NCBI RefSeq assembly: GCF_007992495.1
Contig: NZ_BKAJ01000083.1
Span: forward strand, 1 to 64,000
Reading direction: 5' to 3'
Source: Reyranella soli
Lineage (GTDB): Bacteria; Pseudomonadota; Alphaproteobacteria; Reyranellales; Reyranellaceae
Length of the DNA stretch: 64,000 nt
Shown here: positions 1-8,004 of the stretch, piece by piece
How positions within the stretch are numbered: position 1 is the first letter of the stretch
How the letters are laid out: each line of letters opens with the position of its first letter
The notes under the pieces: generated by a model
Told to the model about the DNA's origin: nothing
The model's database searches: none
What the model saw: the letters and a program-made list of their open reading frames with translations, nothing else
Program-made: the position numbers and the translations under genes

Positions 1-1
1 C

Positions 2-121
2 GCAACTAATCCCCAGAAGACTACATCTACCGACTACACGGCGGACTGTCTGTCCTGTCACGTGCCGGCGCGAACGTCAGACTGGATCTACACTCACGGC
101 TATCCGCCCCTGAACCGATAA
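2..121 (+). CDS. C-terminal end of a c-type cytochrome (P460-like), partial
   Basis: An open frame enters from the left edge and stops at TAA 119-121, giving 39 residues. It contains a haem-binding CLSCH (CxxCH) followed by a TDWIY-like segment and a short tail ending in YPPLNR. A CxxCH close to the C-terminus followed by a D-W-x-Y and Y-P stretch resembles the end of cytochrome P460-family periplasmic proteins. Only the last part is visible, so the family call is an inference from a short tail; the haem motif itself is seen directly. Confidence 0.55.
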   Translation, partial: ATNPQKTTSTDYTADCLSCHVPARTSDWIYTHGYPPLNR

Positions 122-331
122 GCGGGGTGTGGCGTCGATGATGTGTCACTGGTCAAGCCGCTGCCCTGCACCGAACAGTTCGGGAAGCGAGGTCACGTCG
201 ACCACTGGCAAGGCGCTGTTGCGCCTTCGCTTTCGGAAGCTACCCATGGCCCCTGGCATGAGATGTCGAACGGGCTTTCCAACGCTGCGACATTTCCACC
301 AAAGAGACAAATGATCGAGGAGACAATTATC

Positions 332-1249
332 ATGAAGGCGATCGTGGTAACGGACCAGGCTGCGGGAATGGCCGGGATGAAGCTGGTGGAGCAGCCCGAG
401 CCGCAGGCAGCGATAAACGACGTCGTCGTTCAGGTTCATGCGTCGGGATTCACCTGGGATGAGCTGACGTGGCCCTCGACCTGGACCGATCGCCTCGGCC
501 GTAACCGGACGCCGGTTATTCCCGGGCAGGAGGTGGCCGGAGTGGTTACCGCCCTCGGCTATGGCACGACGGGACTGTCGGTGGGACAGCGGGTGTTCGG
601 CCTCTCAGACTCGTATCGCGGCGGCACCCTGGCGGAGTATGTGGCCGTCGAGGCACGCAACCTCGCGCCGCTGCCGGGCGACGTCGACTTCACGGTGGGC
701 GCGAGCGTGGCGATGCCGGGCCTGACTGCGTGGCAGGGACTGTTCGAGCACGGCCACCTTCAGGCGGGGCAGAGCGTCCTCGTGCACGGCGCGGCCGGCG
801 CAGTCGGGTCGATTGTAACCCAGCTCGCACGTGAGGCCGGCGCCTACGTCATCGGCACCGGACGCGCTGCCGACCGTCAGAAGGCGCTCGACTTCGGCGC
901 GCAGGAGTTCGTCGACCTCGAGAACGACGTCCTCGAGGACGTCGGCGAAGTCGATCTGGTGTTCGACGTCATCGGCGGCGACATCGCGAAGCGGTCCGCG
1001 AGCCTGATCCGACCCGGAGGAACGCTGGTGACCATCGCCGGGCCGACCGAGGCGCGGCCCGCCGACGGCCTGGCGATCGACTTTGTTCTCGTGTCCGATC
1101 GTGCCCAACTGAGTGAGATCGTCCAGCGGGTGCGGGACGAGCGACTGCGGACGAACATCGGCAACGTCGCGACCCTCGACGAGGCCGTCGCCGCCTTCAA
1201 CCGGACGAAGCGGATCAAGGGGAAGACGATCATCCGCGTTCGTCCGTGA
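332..1249 (+). CDS. NADP-dependent MDR oxidoreductase (quinone-reductase type), copy 1
   Basis: A 305-residue medium-chain dehydrogenase/reductase, probably an NAD(P)H-dependent quinone or enone reductase. The N-terminal GroES-like half contains a PGQEVAGVV motif; the Rossmann half carries VHGAAGAVGSIVTQLA for NADP binding, then a DVIGG segment and a C-terminal KGKTII. The structural and catalytic zinc ligands of true alcohol dehydrogenases are absent, as in the zinc-independent branch. The start at 332 is chosen because homology begins at MKAIVV and a GAGGAG lies just upstream; longer in-frame extensions look non-coding. A near copy follows in tandem. The substrate cannot be deduced. Confidence 0.88.
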   Translation: MKAIVVTDQAAGMAGMKLVEQPEPQAAINDVVVQVHASGFTWDELTWPSTWTDRLGRNRTPVIPGQEVAGVVTALGYGTTGLSVGQRVFGLSDSYRGGTLAEYVAVEARNLAPLPGDVDFTVGASVAMPGLTAWQGLFEHGHLQAGQSVLVHGAAGAVGSIVTQLAREAGAYVIGTGRAADRQKALDFGAQEFVDLENDVLEDVGEVDLVFDVIGGDIAKRSASLIRPGGTLVTIAGPTEARPADGLAIDFVLVSDRAQLSEIVQRVRDERLRTNIGNVATLDEAVAAFNRTKRIKGKTIIRVRP

Positions 1250-1271
1250 GCGACACGCGCCCATCGATGCA

Positions 1272-1308
1272 CGCGGCCGGCCGGCGCTGTCCAGATCGGC
1301 CGGCTGCG
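1272..1308 (+). terminator. GC-rich hairpin after MDR copy 1
   Basis: CGCGGCCGGCCG at 1272-1283 pairs with CGGCCGGCTGCG at 1297-1308 (12 bp, one G-U) around a 13-nt loop. It lies 23 bases after the stop and is followed by a weak pyrimidine run (TCCTATC), so it is terminator-like but without a true U tract. Confidence 0.55.
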
Positions 1309-1433
1309 TCCTATCAGACCCACCGGGGGCAAGCTGGGAGATTACCCGTGGCCCCTGGCACGAGATTTCGAACGGGCGTTCCAACGCTGCAACATTTCCA
1401 GCAAAGAGACAAATGACCGAGGAGAAAATTCTC

Positions 1434-2351
1434 ATGAAGGCGATCGTTGTGACGGACCAGGCTGCGGGAATGGCCGGGATGAAGCTTGTGGAGCGGCCCG
1501 AGCCGCAGGCAGCGATAAACGACGTCGTCGTCCAGATTCATGCGTCAGGATTCGTCCCCACTGAGCTGACGTGGCCCTCGACCTGGACCGACCGCCGCGA
1601 CCGTGACCGAACACCGTCGATCCCCGGCCACGAACTGGCCGGAGTGGTCACCGCTCTCGGCTACGGCACGACGGGGCTGTCAGTGGGACAGCGGGTGTTC
1701 GGCCTCGCGGACTGGTATCGCGACGGCACCCTGGCCGAGTATGTGGCGATCGAGGCACGCAACCTCGCGCCACTGCCGGGCAACGTCGACTTCACGGTGG
1801 GCGCCAGTCTGCCGATCTCGGGCCTTACCGCGTGGCAGGGACTGTTCGAGCACGGCCGTCTTCGGGCGGGGCAGAGCGTCCTCGTGCACGGCGCGGCCGG
1901 CGCAGTCGGGACGATGGTGACGCAGCTCGCGCGTGAGTTCGGCGCCTACGTCATCGGCACCGGACGCGCCGCCGACCGTCAGAAGGCGCTCGACTTCGGC
2001 GCGCAGGAGTTCGTCGACCTCGACAACGACACCCTCGAAGACGTCGGCGAAGTCGATCTGGTCTTCGACGTCATCGGCGGTGGCATCCAGAAGCGGTCCG
2101 CGGGCCTGATTCGACCCGGGGGAACGCTGGTGTCCATCGTCGGGCCAGCCGAGGCGCGCCTCGCCGACGGCCTCGCGGTCGACTTCGTTGTCGAGTCCGA
2201 TCGTGCCCAACTGGGTGAGATCGTCCAGCGGGTGCGGGACGAGCGACTGCGGACGAACATCGGCAACATTGCGACCCTCGACGACGCCGTGGCCGCCCTC
2301 AACCGGACCGAGCGACGCAAGGGGAAGACGATCATCCGCGTTCGTCCGTGA
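1434..2351 (+). CDS. NADP-dependent MDR oxidoreductase (quinone-reductase type), copy 2
   Basis: A 305-residue paralogue of the gene just upstream, from the same tandem duplication. It keeps the GroES-like fold with PGHELAGVV, the nucleotide-binding VHGAAGAVGTMVTQLA and the DVIGGG segment. Differences cluster around residues 40-60 (FVPTELTW against FTWDELTW; DRRDRDRTPSIPGH against DRLGRNRTPVIPGQ), which face the active-site cleft in this fold, so the copies may differ in substrate preference (inference). The start at 1434 follows GAGGAGAAAATTCTC, equivalent to copy 1. Each copy has its own leader and hairpin, so they may be separate transcripts. Confidence 0.88.
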   Translation: MKAIVVTDQAAGMAGMKLVERPEPQAAINDVVVQIHASGFVPTELTWPSTWTDRRDRDRTPSIPGHELAGVVTALGYGTTGLSVGQRVFGLADWYRDGTLAEYVAIEARNLAPLPGNVDFTVGASLPISGLTAWQGLFEHGRLRAGQSVLVHGAAGAVGTMVTQLAREFGAYVIGTGRAADRQKALDFGAQEFVDLDNDTLEDVGEVDLVFDVIGGGIQKRSAGLIRPGGTLVSIVGPAEARLADGLAVDFVVESDRAQLGEIVQRVRDERLRTNIGNIATLDDAVAALNRTERRKGKTIIRVRP

Positions 2352-2373
2352 GCGACGCCCGCCCATCGATGCA

Positions 2374-2407
2374 CGCGGCCGGCCGGCGTCCAGATCGGCC
2401 GGCTGCG
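2374..2407 (+). terminator. GC-rich hairpin after MDR copy 2
   Basis: This is the duplicate of the hairpin at 1272. CGCGGCCGGCCG at 2374-2385 pairs with CGGCCGGCTGCG at 2396-2407. The loop is three bases shorter than in copy 1 while the stem is unchanged. Confidence 0.55.
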
Positions 2408-2574
2408 TCCTATCAGACCCACCGGGGGCAAGCTGGGAGATTACCCGTGGCGCCTGGCATGAGATGTCGAACGGGCTCCATCCCTGCAGCATTTCCAGCA
2501 AAGAGAGCGAAAACGCTCTTGTACTTCAACCTATCCCTTCACGCATAGGAATCACCACAACCAACGGAATCACC

Positions 2575-2688
2575 ATGACCAACCAGATGAGCCTCTACGA
2601 GGCCATGTGCCGAATCACCTTCAAGTTCAACCAGAGCCCGATCCAAGCCCTTGTCCTGGAGCACGCCAAACATCGAGAGGCAGCATGA
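2575..2688 (+). CDS. Small hypothetical protein (37 aa), first of three overlapping mini-ORFs
   Basis: ATG at 2575, preceded by AACGGAATCACC. It encodes a soluble-looking peptide beginning MTNQMSLYEAMCRI. Its TGA overlaps the ATG of the next mini-ORF in an ATGA quartet, the usual mark of translational coupling. I do not recognise it. The compact overlapping arrangement of this and the next two resembles phage or plasmid small-gene clusters, which is an inference from layout only. Confidence 0.4.
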   Translation: MTNQMSLYEAMCRITFKFNQSPIQALVLEHAKHREAA

Positions 2689-2759
2689 GCAACTGGCTGT
2701 ACCTAATCGGATCGTTTTGCTTCGTAGCCGGGACGCTCCTCAACATGGTGCAACGATGA
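2685..2759 (+). CDS. Tiny predicted membrane peptide (24 aa)
   Basis: ATG at 2685 overlaps the previous stop by ATGA. The peptide is essentially one transmembrane helix (WLYLIGSFCFVAGTLLNMV) with a basic end (QR). Its own TGA overlaps the ATG at 2756, again as ATGA. Two consecutive ATGA overlaps in 190 bases are unlikely by chance and support real translation, but no family can be named. Confidence 0.4.
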   Translation: MSNWLYLIGSFCFVAGTLLNMVQR

Positions 2760-2884
2760 CCTTCAGCCTGGACTTCAACCACGGCGCCCTGAAGGACGCC
2801 AACGACCCGCGCGCTCGGGACATCAGCGAGCGGATCAACCCCCACATCGACGCGGCGCTATTCCGCGCCCGCGATGAGGTTTGA
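2756..2884 (+). CDS. Small hypothetical protein (42 aa), third mini-ORF
   Basis: It begins at the ATGA overlap with the membrane peptide and runs 42 residues (MTFSLDFNHGALKD... to RARDEV). It is acidic and contains a segment NDPRARDISERINPHID that could form an amphipathic helix. A hairpin follows 18 bases after the stop. No family is recognised. Confidence 0.4.
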   Translation: MTFSLDFNHGALKDANDPRARDISERINPHIDAALFRARDEV

Positions 2885-2901
2885 ACCCACTTCCATCCGC
2901 T

Positions 2902-2936
2902 GCAGCAGGCCGACGCTGTCCAGGTCGGCGGGCTGC
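2902..2936 (+). terminator. Hairpin after the mini-ORF cluster
   Basis: GCAGCAGGCCGAC (2902-2914) pairs with GTCGGCGGGCTGC (2924-2936), except for three central bases, and is followed by TTTCTATC. The loop and 3' flank (CTGTCCAGGTCGG, CTATCAG) resemble the hairpins after the two MDR genes, so it looks like a diverged fourth member of the same repeat. Confidence 0.5.
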
Positions 2937-2968
2937 TTTCTATCAGCCCCCAGCCACAAGAGGCGGCC

Positions 2969-3424
2969 ATGGCTTTCACCCTAAAGATCAACGGCACACC
3001 CCATGAGGTCGATGTTGATGGCGACACCCCGCTGTTGTGGGTGCTGCGCGACGTGCTCGGTATGACCGGAACCAAGTTCGGCTGCGGCCAGGCGCTATGC
3101 GGGGCTTGCACCGTGCATGTTGACGGCGCGATGACGCGGTCCTGCATCACTACCGTCGACAGCGTCGGCGAGAGCGAGATCACAACTATCGAGGCGATCG
3201 CCCAGACGCCGCAGGGCGCAGCCTTGCAGAAAGCGTGGCTGGAGCTGGAGGTGGTGCAGTGCGGCTACTGCCAGTCCGGCCAGATCATGTCGGCGGCGGC
3301 GCTGCTAAAGTACACGCCCAAGCCGACGGATGACGATATCGACGCCGCCATGTCGGGCAATGTCTGCCGATGCGGCACCTATCAGCGCATCCGCGCGGCG
3401 ATCAAGCACGCTGCAGGAGTTTGA
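2969..3424 (+). CDS. [2Fe-2S] subunit of a molybdenum hydroxylase (isoquinoline 1-oxidoreductase alpha type)
   Basis: A 151-residue small subunit of the xanthine-dehydrogenase superfamily. It carries electrons from the molybdenum site through two [2Fe-2S] clusters. The plant-ferredoxin half has CGCGQALCGACTVH; the helical half has CGYCQSGQ and, near residue 134, CRCGTY. The length is typical for separate IorA/CoxS-type subunits. The catalytic subunit follows after 4 bases, so the two form an operon and a complex. There is no separate FAD subunit nearby, consistent with the two-subunit aldehyde or isoquinoline dehydrogenase group, which passes electrons to a cytochrome. Confidence 0.92.
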   Translation: MAFTLKINGTPHEVDVDGDTPLLWVLRDVLGMTGTKFGCGQALCGACTVHVDGAMTRSCITTVDSVGESEITTIEAIAQTPQGAALQKAWLELEVVQCGYCQSGQIMSAAALLKYTPKPTDDDIDAAMSGNVCRCGTYQRIRAAIKHAAGV

Positions 3425-3428
3425 AATC

Positions 3429-5627
3429 ATGGATGAGCTTGTTCTGAAAGAGCAGATTGTCGATGAAGCAGCGATGTCGCGGCGCGCCTTTCTTCGAGGC
3501 ACAGGTTTGCTGCTTGGTTTTGCGCTGACCGGTGCAAGCACGGAGTCCGTCTTCGCGGCGCCTGCTTCGCGGGTGGTCGAAAACGAGGTCACAGGTACTT
3601 TCGCGCCGAACGGATTTATACGGATCAATCCAACCGGCGCCGTCATCCTGGTCATTCCGATGATCGAGATGGGACAGGGGGTTTACACGTCGCTCTCGAT
3701 GCTTCTCGCTGAAGAACTGGAAGTGAACCTTGACCAGATTCAGGTTCAGCATGCGCCAGCAAATCATGCGCTTTACGTCAATTCGATCATAGGCATTCAA
3801 AATACAGGTGGTTCCGCCTCTGTCCGCGCCTTCTGGACACCGCTGCGTCAGGCAGGGGCAGTGGGTCGTCATCTGCTGATTGCGGCAGCCGCAAAGCGCT
3901 GGAATGTCGATCCAGCGACTTGCCGCGCCAAGGACGGCGTCGTGTTCGATGCGTCAGGCTCGAAGCATCTGACCTACGGTGCACTTGCCAAGGCCGCAGC
4001 GAAATTGCCTATGCCGCCCACGGCGAACGTCAAATTGAAGGATCGGAAGGATTTTAACCTGATCGGCACGCGTGCCAAGCGCGTGGATTCAGCAATAAAG
4101 GTCGATGGGCGCGCGCTCTACGGCATCGATACGCGATTGCCGGATATGAAGGTCGCAGCAGTTGCTATTTCGCCCGTGCTCGGTGGCAAGGCGAAAACGG
4201 TGGACGAGAAGGCGGCGCTGGCAGTGAAGGGCGTCCGGCAGGTGGTGAATATCGATGAAGCTGTTGCAGTTGTAGCCGATCACATGGGTGCGGCGAATAA
4301 GGGGCTCCAGGCCGCCGCCATCACGTGGGACCACGGGCCGAACGTCAAGGTCAGCAACGCCGATATCGTCAAGCAATTGGAAGAGGAATCCAAAAAGCCG
4401 GGCGCTGTTGCCCGTAACGTGGGTGATGTGGGGAAGGCACTTGCGGAGGCAACGCAACGGGTTGAGGCCATCTATCAGGTGCCTTTCCTGGCCCATGCGG
4501 CGATGGAGCCGATGAACTGTACCGTTCATCTGCAGAAGGATCGTTGCGACATTTGGGTCGGGACACAGGCGCCTACGATCACACAGTCTCAGGTGGCCGA
4601 ACTCACCGGCCTGCCAAAGGATGCAATCAAGATTCACAATCATCTGATTGGCGGTGGTTTCGGCCGAAGGCTGGAAGCCGATGGCACGGTGCTGGCCGTC
4701 AAGATCGCCAAGCACGTCGATGGTCCGGTGAAGGTGATCTGGAGCCGCGAGGAAGACATCCAGCACGATATGTATCGGCCGTACTATCTCGATCGGCTGT
4801 CGGCTGGACTTGATGCGGCCGGCAAGCCGGTTGCTTGGACGCATCGGATCGCCGGCTCCTCAGTCATGGCTCGCTATTATCCCCCTTACGTCAAGGACGG
4901 ATTGGACCCCGATGCCGTAGAAGCGGCGGCCGAGCCGCCCTATGCGCTGCCCAATATCCACGTCGACTTTGTCCGGGTCGAGCCCCCTGGCGTCCGGACG
5001 TCCTGGTGGCGCGGTGTCGGACCGACTCACAATGTTTTTGTGGTCGAAAGCTTCCTAGATGAGCTCGCGCATGCCGCGAAGCAGGACCCCGTCGCTTATC
5101 GCAAGGGATTGCTTGGCCATAATCCGCGAGTGCTTGCTGTTCTTTCGCTTGCTGCGGAAAAAGCTGGGTGGGGATCACCACTTCCCGCGCGGCATGGCCG
5201 CGGGATTTCGGTACAATTCGCATACGGAAGTTACACGTCGCAGGTCGCCGAAGTCGAAGTGGCGTCCGATGGCTCTGTCAAAGTCAAGCGGATCGTCTGT
5301 GCGATTGATTGCGGCATGTACGTCAATCCCGATACGATCGAAGCGCAGGTTCAAGGTGGAACGCTTTTCGGGCTGACTGCTGCGCTCCATGGCTCGATCA
5401 CCTTCAAGGATGGACGCGTCGAGCAGAGCAACTTCGACAGTTATCTGCCGATGCGTATCGACGAGGTGCCGGCGGTGGAAACGCACTTGATTGAGAGCAT
5501 CGAAGCGCCAGGCGGTATCGGTGAAGCTTCAACGTCCATCGTCAGTGCCGCGGTGGCCAATGCGATCTTTGCCGCAACCGGCAGGCGCCTGCGCAGCCTG
5601 CCGTTCGATACTGACTCGCTGAAGTAA
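3429..5627 (+). CDS. Molybdopterin-binding catalytic subunit, xanthine dehydrogenase family (IorB-like), Tat-exported
   Basis: A 732-residue catalytic subunit, partner of the [2Fe-2S] protein upstream. The N-terminus has a twin-arginine signal (SRRAFLRGTGLLLGFALTG, residues about 16-35) ending near AAPA, so the enzyme should be exported folded. Family features include EMGQGVYTSLSMLLAEEL, GGGFGRRLEADGTVLA for the cofactor and, near the C-terminus, GGIGEASTS with the conserved glutamate that activates water. The start at 3429 is preferred because it keeps the signal near the N-terminus and does not overlap the upstream gene. It probably oxidises an aldehyde or N-heterocycle; the substrate is unknown. 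Confidence 0.92.
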   Translation: MDELVLKEQIVDEAAMSRRAFLRGTGLLLGFALTGASTESVFAAPASRVVENEVTGTFAPNGFIRINPTGAVILVIPMIEMGQGVYTSLSMLLAEELEVNLDQIQVQHAPANHALYVNSIIGIQNTGGSASVRAFWTPLRQAGAVGRHLLIAAAAKRWNVDPATCRAKDGVVFDASGSKHLTYGALAKAAAKLPMPPTANVKLKDRKDFNLIGTRAKRVDSAIKVDGRALYGIDTRLPDMKVAAVAISPVLGGKAKTVDEKAALAVKGVRQVVNIDEAVAVVADHMGAANKGLQAAAITWDHGPNVKVSNADIVKQLEEESKKPGAVARNVGDVGKALAEATQRVEAIYQVPFLAHAAMEPMNCTVHLQKDRCDIWVGTQAPTITQSQVAELTGLPKDAIKIHNHLIGGGFGRRLEADGTVLAVKIAKHVDGPVKVIWSREEDIQHDMYRPYYLDRLSAGLDAAGKPVAWTHRIAGSSVMARYYPPYVKDGLDPDAVEAAAEPPYALPNIHVDFVRVEPPGVRTSWWRGVGPTHNVFVVESFLDELAHAAKQDPVAYRKGLLGHNPRVLAVLSLAAEKAGWGSPLPARHGRGISVQFAYGSYTSQVAEVEVASDGSVKVKRIVCAIDCGMYVNPDTIEAQVQGGTLFGLTAALHGSITFKDGRVEQSNFDSYLPMRIDEVPAVETHLIESIEAPGGIGEASTSIVSAAVANAIFAATGRRLRSLPFDTDSLK

Positions 5628-5641
5628 GGATCGTCGCAGCA

Positions 5642-5722
5642 ATGCCCCCAATACCCGCGGTGGAGAATTCTGTCCGGCGCGAGGGCTACGCCGAATATCT
5701 CGATCAGGTTGAGGAGGTTTAA
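5642..5722 (+). other. Possible 26-codon ORF
   Basis: ATG at 5642 opens 26 codons (MPPIPAVENSVRREGY... ending QVEEV) and stops two bases before the next ATG at 5724. Its 3' end doubles as the purine-rich GAGGAGGTTT ribosome site of the following ORF. It may be the eroded start of another gene or no gene at all. Confidence 0.2.
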
Positions 5723-5723
5723 C

Positions 5724-5990
5724 ATGCATCAGCGCGCAGTATTCACTGTGGGATGCTTTTGGGGGATGCAGGACATGATCCGCAAGCTTCCCGGCGTTGT
5801 CTCAACTCGCGCCGGCCATGCTGGAGAGAACCCTGCATCGTACAAATCACCATGTCCGGACTTCCCACCTGGTCTCAGCGCAAGCGACGAACCTTTTGAC
5901 TATGTCGATACGCCAAAACTGCGAGAACCCTATCTCGGCTGGTGCGGCGTAAGCGGATTTGAACTTATTGCCGTCGGAGCGGCGGCATGA
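5724..5990 (+). pseudogene. msrA: Truncated peptide-methionine (S)-sulfoxide reductase (MsrA N-terminus)
   Basis: The first 40 or so residues match the start of MsrA: an active-site GCFWGMQD, then IRKLPGVVSTRAGHAG and a degraded N-A-x-Y-x-like NPASYK. After that the normal sequence (through the conserved HAEAI, about 120 further residues) is missing and an unrelated tail follows to 88 residues. A strong GAGGAGG sits upstream. The catalytic cysteine remains but the fold cannot form, so this is most likely a deletion remnant. Its stop overlaps the next gene by ATGA. Confidence 0.6.
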
Positions 5991-6778
5991 GACGGACTGG
6001 CGCCTGCTTTTGTTGTCCGGCGATAGTGGCACTGATCTTCGCCGCCGCGCCCGCGAAGGCCGGCGACAACTCCATTGATGTCGCTGTGATCGTCTATGAC
6101 GGGGTGCTGACCAGCGATATCATTGCTCCGCTTGAAGTCTTCGGGAACGCCGCCAGGAAACCCTGGCTGCACAAAATCAATGTCGAGGCCGTTGCCGCGG
6201 ACGGGGATCTCGATATCCTTACCGAGGAAGGCATCAAGCTGAAGGCCGACAGGCTTCTCGCTGCAGCGCCCCGCTATGACGCGGTCATCGTGCCCAGCCG
6301 CTACGGCATGGACGCCGTTCTCGGCAACCGGGCGCTCATCGACTTTATACGGGATCAGGCAAAAACGGCTCACTGGATGGCGAGCAATTGTTCGGGCGCG
6401 TTGGTATTGGCCCAAGCGGGCGTTCTCAACGGAAAACGGGCAACGACCTGGGCAGGTGGCGAAGCATCGTTTCAAAAGAAGTACCCGAACGTGCTTGTGC
6501 AACACGACATCAACATCGTCATTGATGACGGCGTCCTGACGTCCAATGGCAGCGTCGTCTCATACGAAGCCGCGATCGCCTTGCTTGCGAAGCTGACGAG
6601 CGGCGAATTCGCCGCGGAAGTTGCCAATGATCTTCAGTTCAAACGTGTCGCCAATGCTGTCCTGCCGCCGCGGCTGCACTGGAAACTTGCCTTCGGCATC
6701 GCTGCGGCTGCCTTCCTGTCCGGTACGTTCGTTGCGGGTCTCACATTGTTGATACGTACCAGGAGGACAAAACGGTGA
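5987..6778 (+). CDS. Exported, membrane-anchored DJ-1/PfpI family protein
   Basis: A 263-residue class-I glutamine-amidotransferase-like protein. A signal-type N-terminus (MRRTGACFCC then hydrophobic, AKA cleavage region) is followed by the DJ-1/PfpI fold: IDVAVIVYDGV, DAVIVPS, and the nucleophile elbow NCSGALVLAQAG with its cysteine. A hydrophobic helix (about residues 235-258) and a basic RTRRTKR tail suggest anchoring with the domain outside the cytoplasm. Related proteins include ThiJ-type hydrolases and the N-terminal part of GlxA-type regulators, but no AraC domain is present. GTGA couples it to the efflux adaptor downstream. Confidence 0.8.
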   Translation: MRRTGACFCCPAIVALIFAAAPAKAGDNSIDVAVIVYDGVLTSDIIAPLEVFGNAARKPWLHKINVEAVAADGDLDILTEEGIKLKADRLLAAAPRYDAVIVPSRYGMDAVLGNRALIDFIRDQAKTAHWMASNCSGALVLAQAGVLNGKRATTWAGGEASFQKKYPNVLVQHDINIVIDDGVLTSNGSVVSYEAAIALLAKLTSGEFAAEVANDLQFKRVANAVLPPRLHWKLAFGIAAAAFLSGTFVAGLTLLIRTRRTKR

Positions 6779-7989
6779 TCAGCCGTCATCGTGCCCGCTC
6801 TCATGGAACTTGCCCAGGGCCGCCAGCATCCCGGCTTCCCCGTCGCTCGGCCTGTCTGGCGCTTGCCATGGGTGCGCTTGTCGTTAGCCCAGTCGGTCCG
6901 GCGCTCGCGCAGTCCGCACCGCCTCCACCTTCCGTGACCGTGAGCGCGCCGCTGCAAAAGGAAATCGTCGAGTGGCAGCAATTCACCGGGCAGTTCGCCG
7001 CGGTCGACTATGTCGAGGTCAGGGCACGTGTGAGCGGTTACCTGACGGAAATCCACTTCCAAGACGGGCAGATCGTCAACAAGGGCGACCTCCTGTTCGT
7101 GATCGATCCCAGGCCCTATGAGGCCGCGCTCGCCTCGATGCGCGCCCAGCTCAGCCGGGCCGAGGCGCAGGTCGACCTGGCGAACATCCAGCTCAAGCGC
7201 TCGGCCGAGCTGCGCCGGCGCGATTACGAGCCGGCCAGCAGCTACGACCAGCGGGTCTCCGATCTGAAGGTCGCCACCGCCGCGGTTGAAAACGCCAAGG
7301 CCGCCATCCGTTCGGCTGAGCTCAACGTAGAGTTCACGCGCATCACGGCGCCGATCACCGGGCGCATTAGTCGCCATCAGGTCAGCATCGGCAACCTGAT
7401 CAGCGGCGGCGAGAGCGGGTCGGCCGGCCTGCTGACCACGATCGTCTCGCTCGACCCGATCTACTTCTATTTCGACATGAGCGAAGCGGACTACCTCGCC
7501 TTTGAGCGCGCCACGGCCAGGGGCAGGATGCGGTCGACGCGCGACAGTTCGGTCGGCGTCTCCCTCCATCTCAGCGACGAGAAGGGCTGGCCGCACGACG
7601 GGCACCTGAGCTTCGTCGAGAACCAGGTCGATCGCGCCGCGGGCACGATCCGCGCCCGCGCCGTCTTCCCCAACCCCGATCTTTTGCTGACGGCGGGGCA
7701 GTTCGGCCGCATTCGCGTCCCGGGCTCCGAACCCTACCGGGCCATCCTGATACCCGACGCCGCCATCGTCACCGACCAGTCGCGGAAGATCGTGCTCACC
7801 GTCAATGACGACAACGTCGTCGTGTCCAAGATCATACGGCCGGGACCGAGTCAGGAGGGGCTGCGCATCGTCCGCTCCGGCCTGTCGCCGACCGACAAGA
7901 TCATCATCAACGGCTTGGCGCGGGCGCGGCCGAACGCGAAGGTCGCGCCGCATCCCGGCACCATCGAAGTTGAGCCCGAGACCGACTGA
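6775..7989 (+). CDS. RND efflux periplasmic adaptor (MexE/AcrA type)
   Basis: A 404-residue membrane-fusion protein linking an RND pump to an outer-membrane channel. After an export signal (residues about 20-45, ending ALAQS) come the beta-barrel and lipoyl segments (QFTGQFAAVDYVEVRARVSG), a coiled-coil hairpin (about 110-185, rich in Q, A, R and L) and the second lipoyl half (ITAPITGRISR). There is no lipobox cysteine, unlike AcrA. The GTG start at 6775 overlaps the previous stop (GTGA). The pump gene follows after 15 bases. No outer-membrane factor or TetR/LysR regulator adjoins it. Confidence 0.93.
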   Translation: MISRHRARSHGTCPGPPASRLPRRSACLALAMGALVVSPVGPALAQSAPPPPSVTVSAPLQKEIVEWQQFTGQFAAVDYVEVRARVSGYLTEIHFQDGQIVNKGDLLFVIDPRPYEAALASMRAQLSRAEAQVDLANIQLKRSAELRRRDYEPASSYDQRVSDLKVATAAVENAKAAIRSAELNVEFTRITAPITGRISRHQVSIGNLISGGESGSAGLLTTIVSLDPIYFYFDMSEADYLAFERATARGRMRSTRDSSVGVSLHLSDEKGWPHDGHLSFVENQVDRAAGTIRARAVFPNPDLLLTAGQFGRIRVPGSEPYRAILIPDAAIVTDQSRKIVLTVNDDNVVVSKIIRPGPSQEGLRIVRSGLSPTDKIIINGLARARPNAKVAPHPGTIEVEPETD

Positions 7990-8004
7990 GCCTGGCGGCG
8001 CACC

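Larger units (their letters stand above)
240..2512. repeat. Tandem duplication (about 1.1 kb unit) plus a partial third copy of its leader
   Basis: The block from about 240 to 1343 (leader, MDR gene, 3' hairpin) is repeated from about 1342 to 2441 with scattered substitutions. A third copy of only the leader follows at about 2442-2512. The shared leader contains CCTGGCAYGAGAT, then a CATTTCCA block and AAAGAGA just before the gene start. Both 3' ends carry the same hairpin and a following TATCAGACCCACCGGGGG. Substitutions inside the genes show the duplication is not brand new. Confidence 0.9.

Noticed and set aside
605..2501. Long minus-strand frames across the MDR genes
   Set aside because: Both copies show the same mirror ORF because the sense genes are duplicated; composition is non-protein-like.
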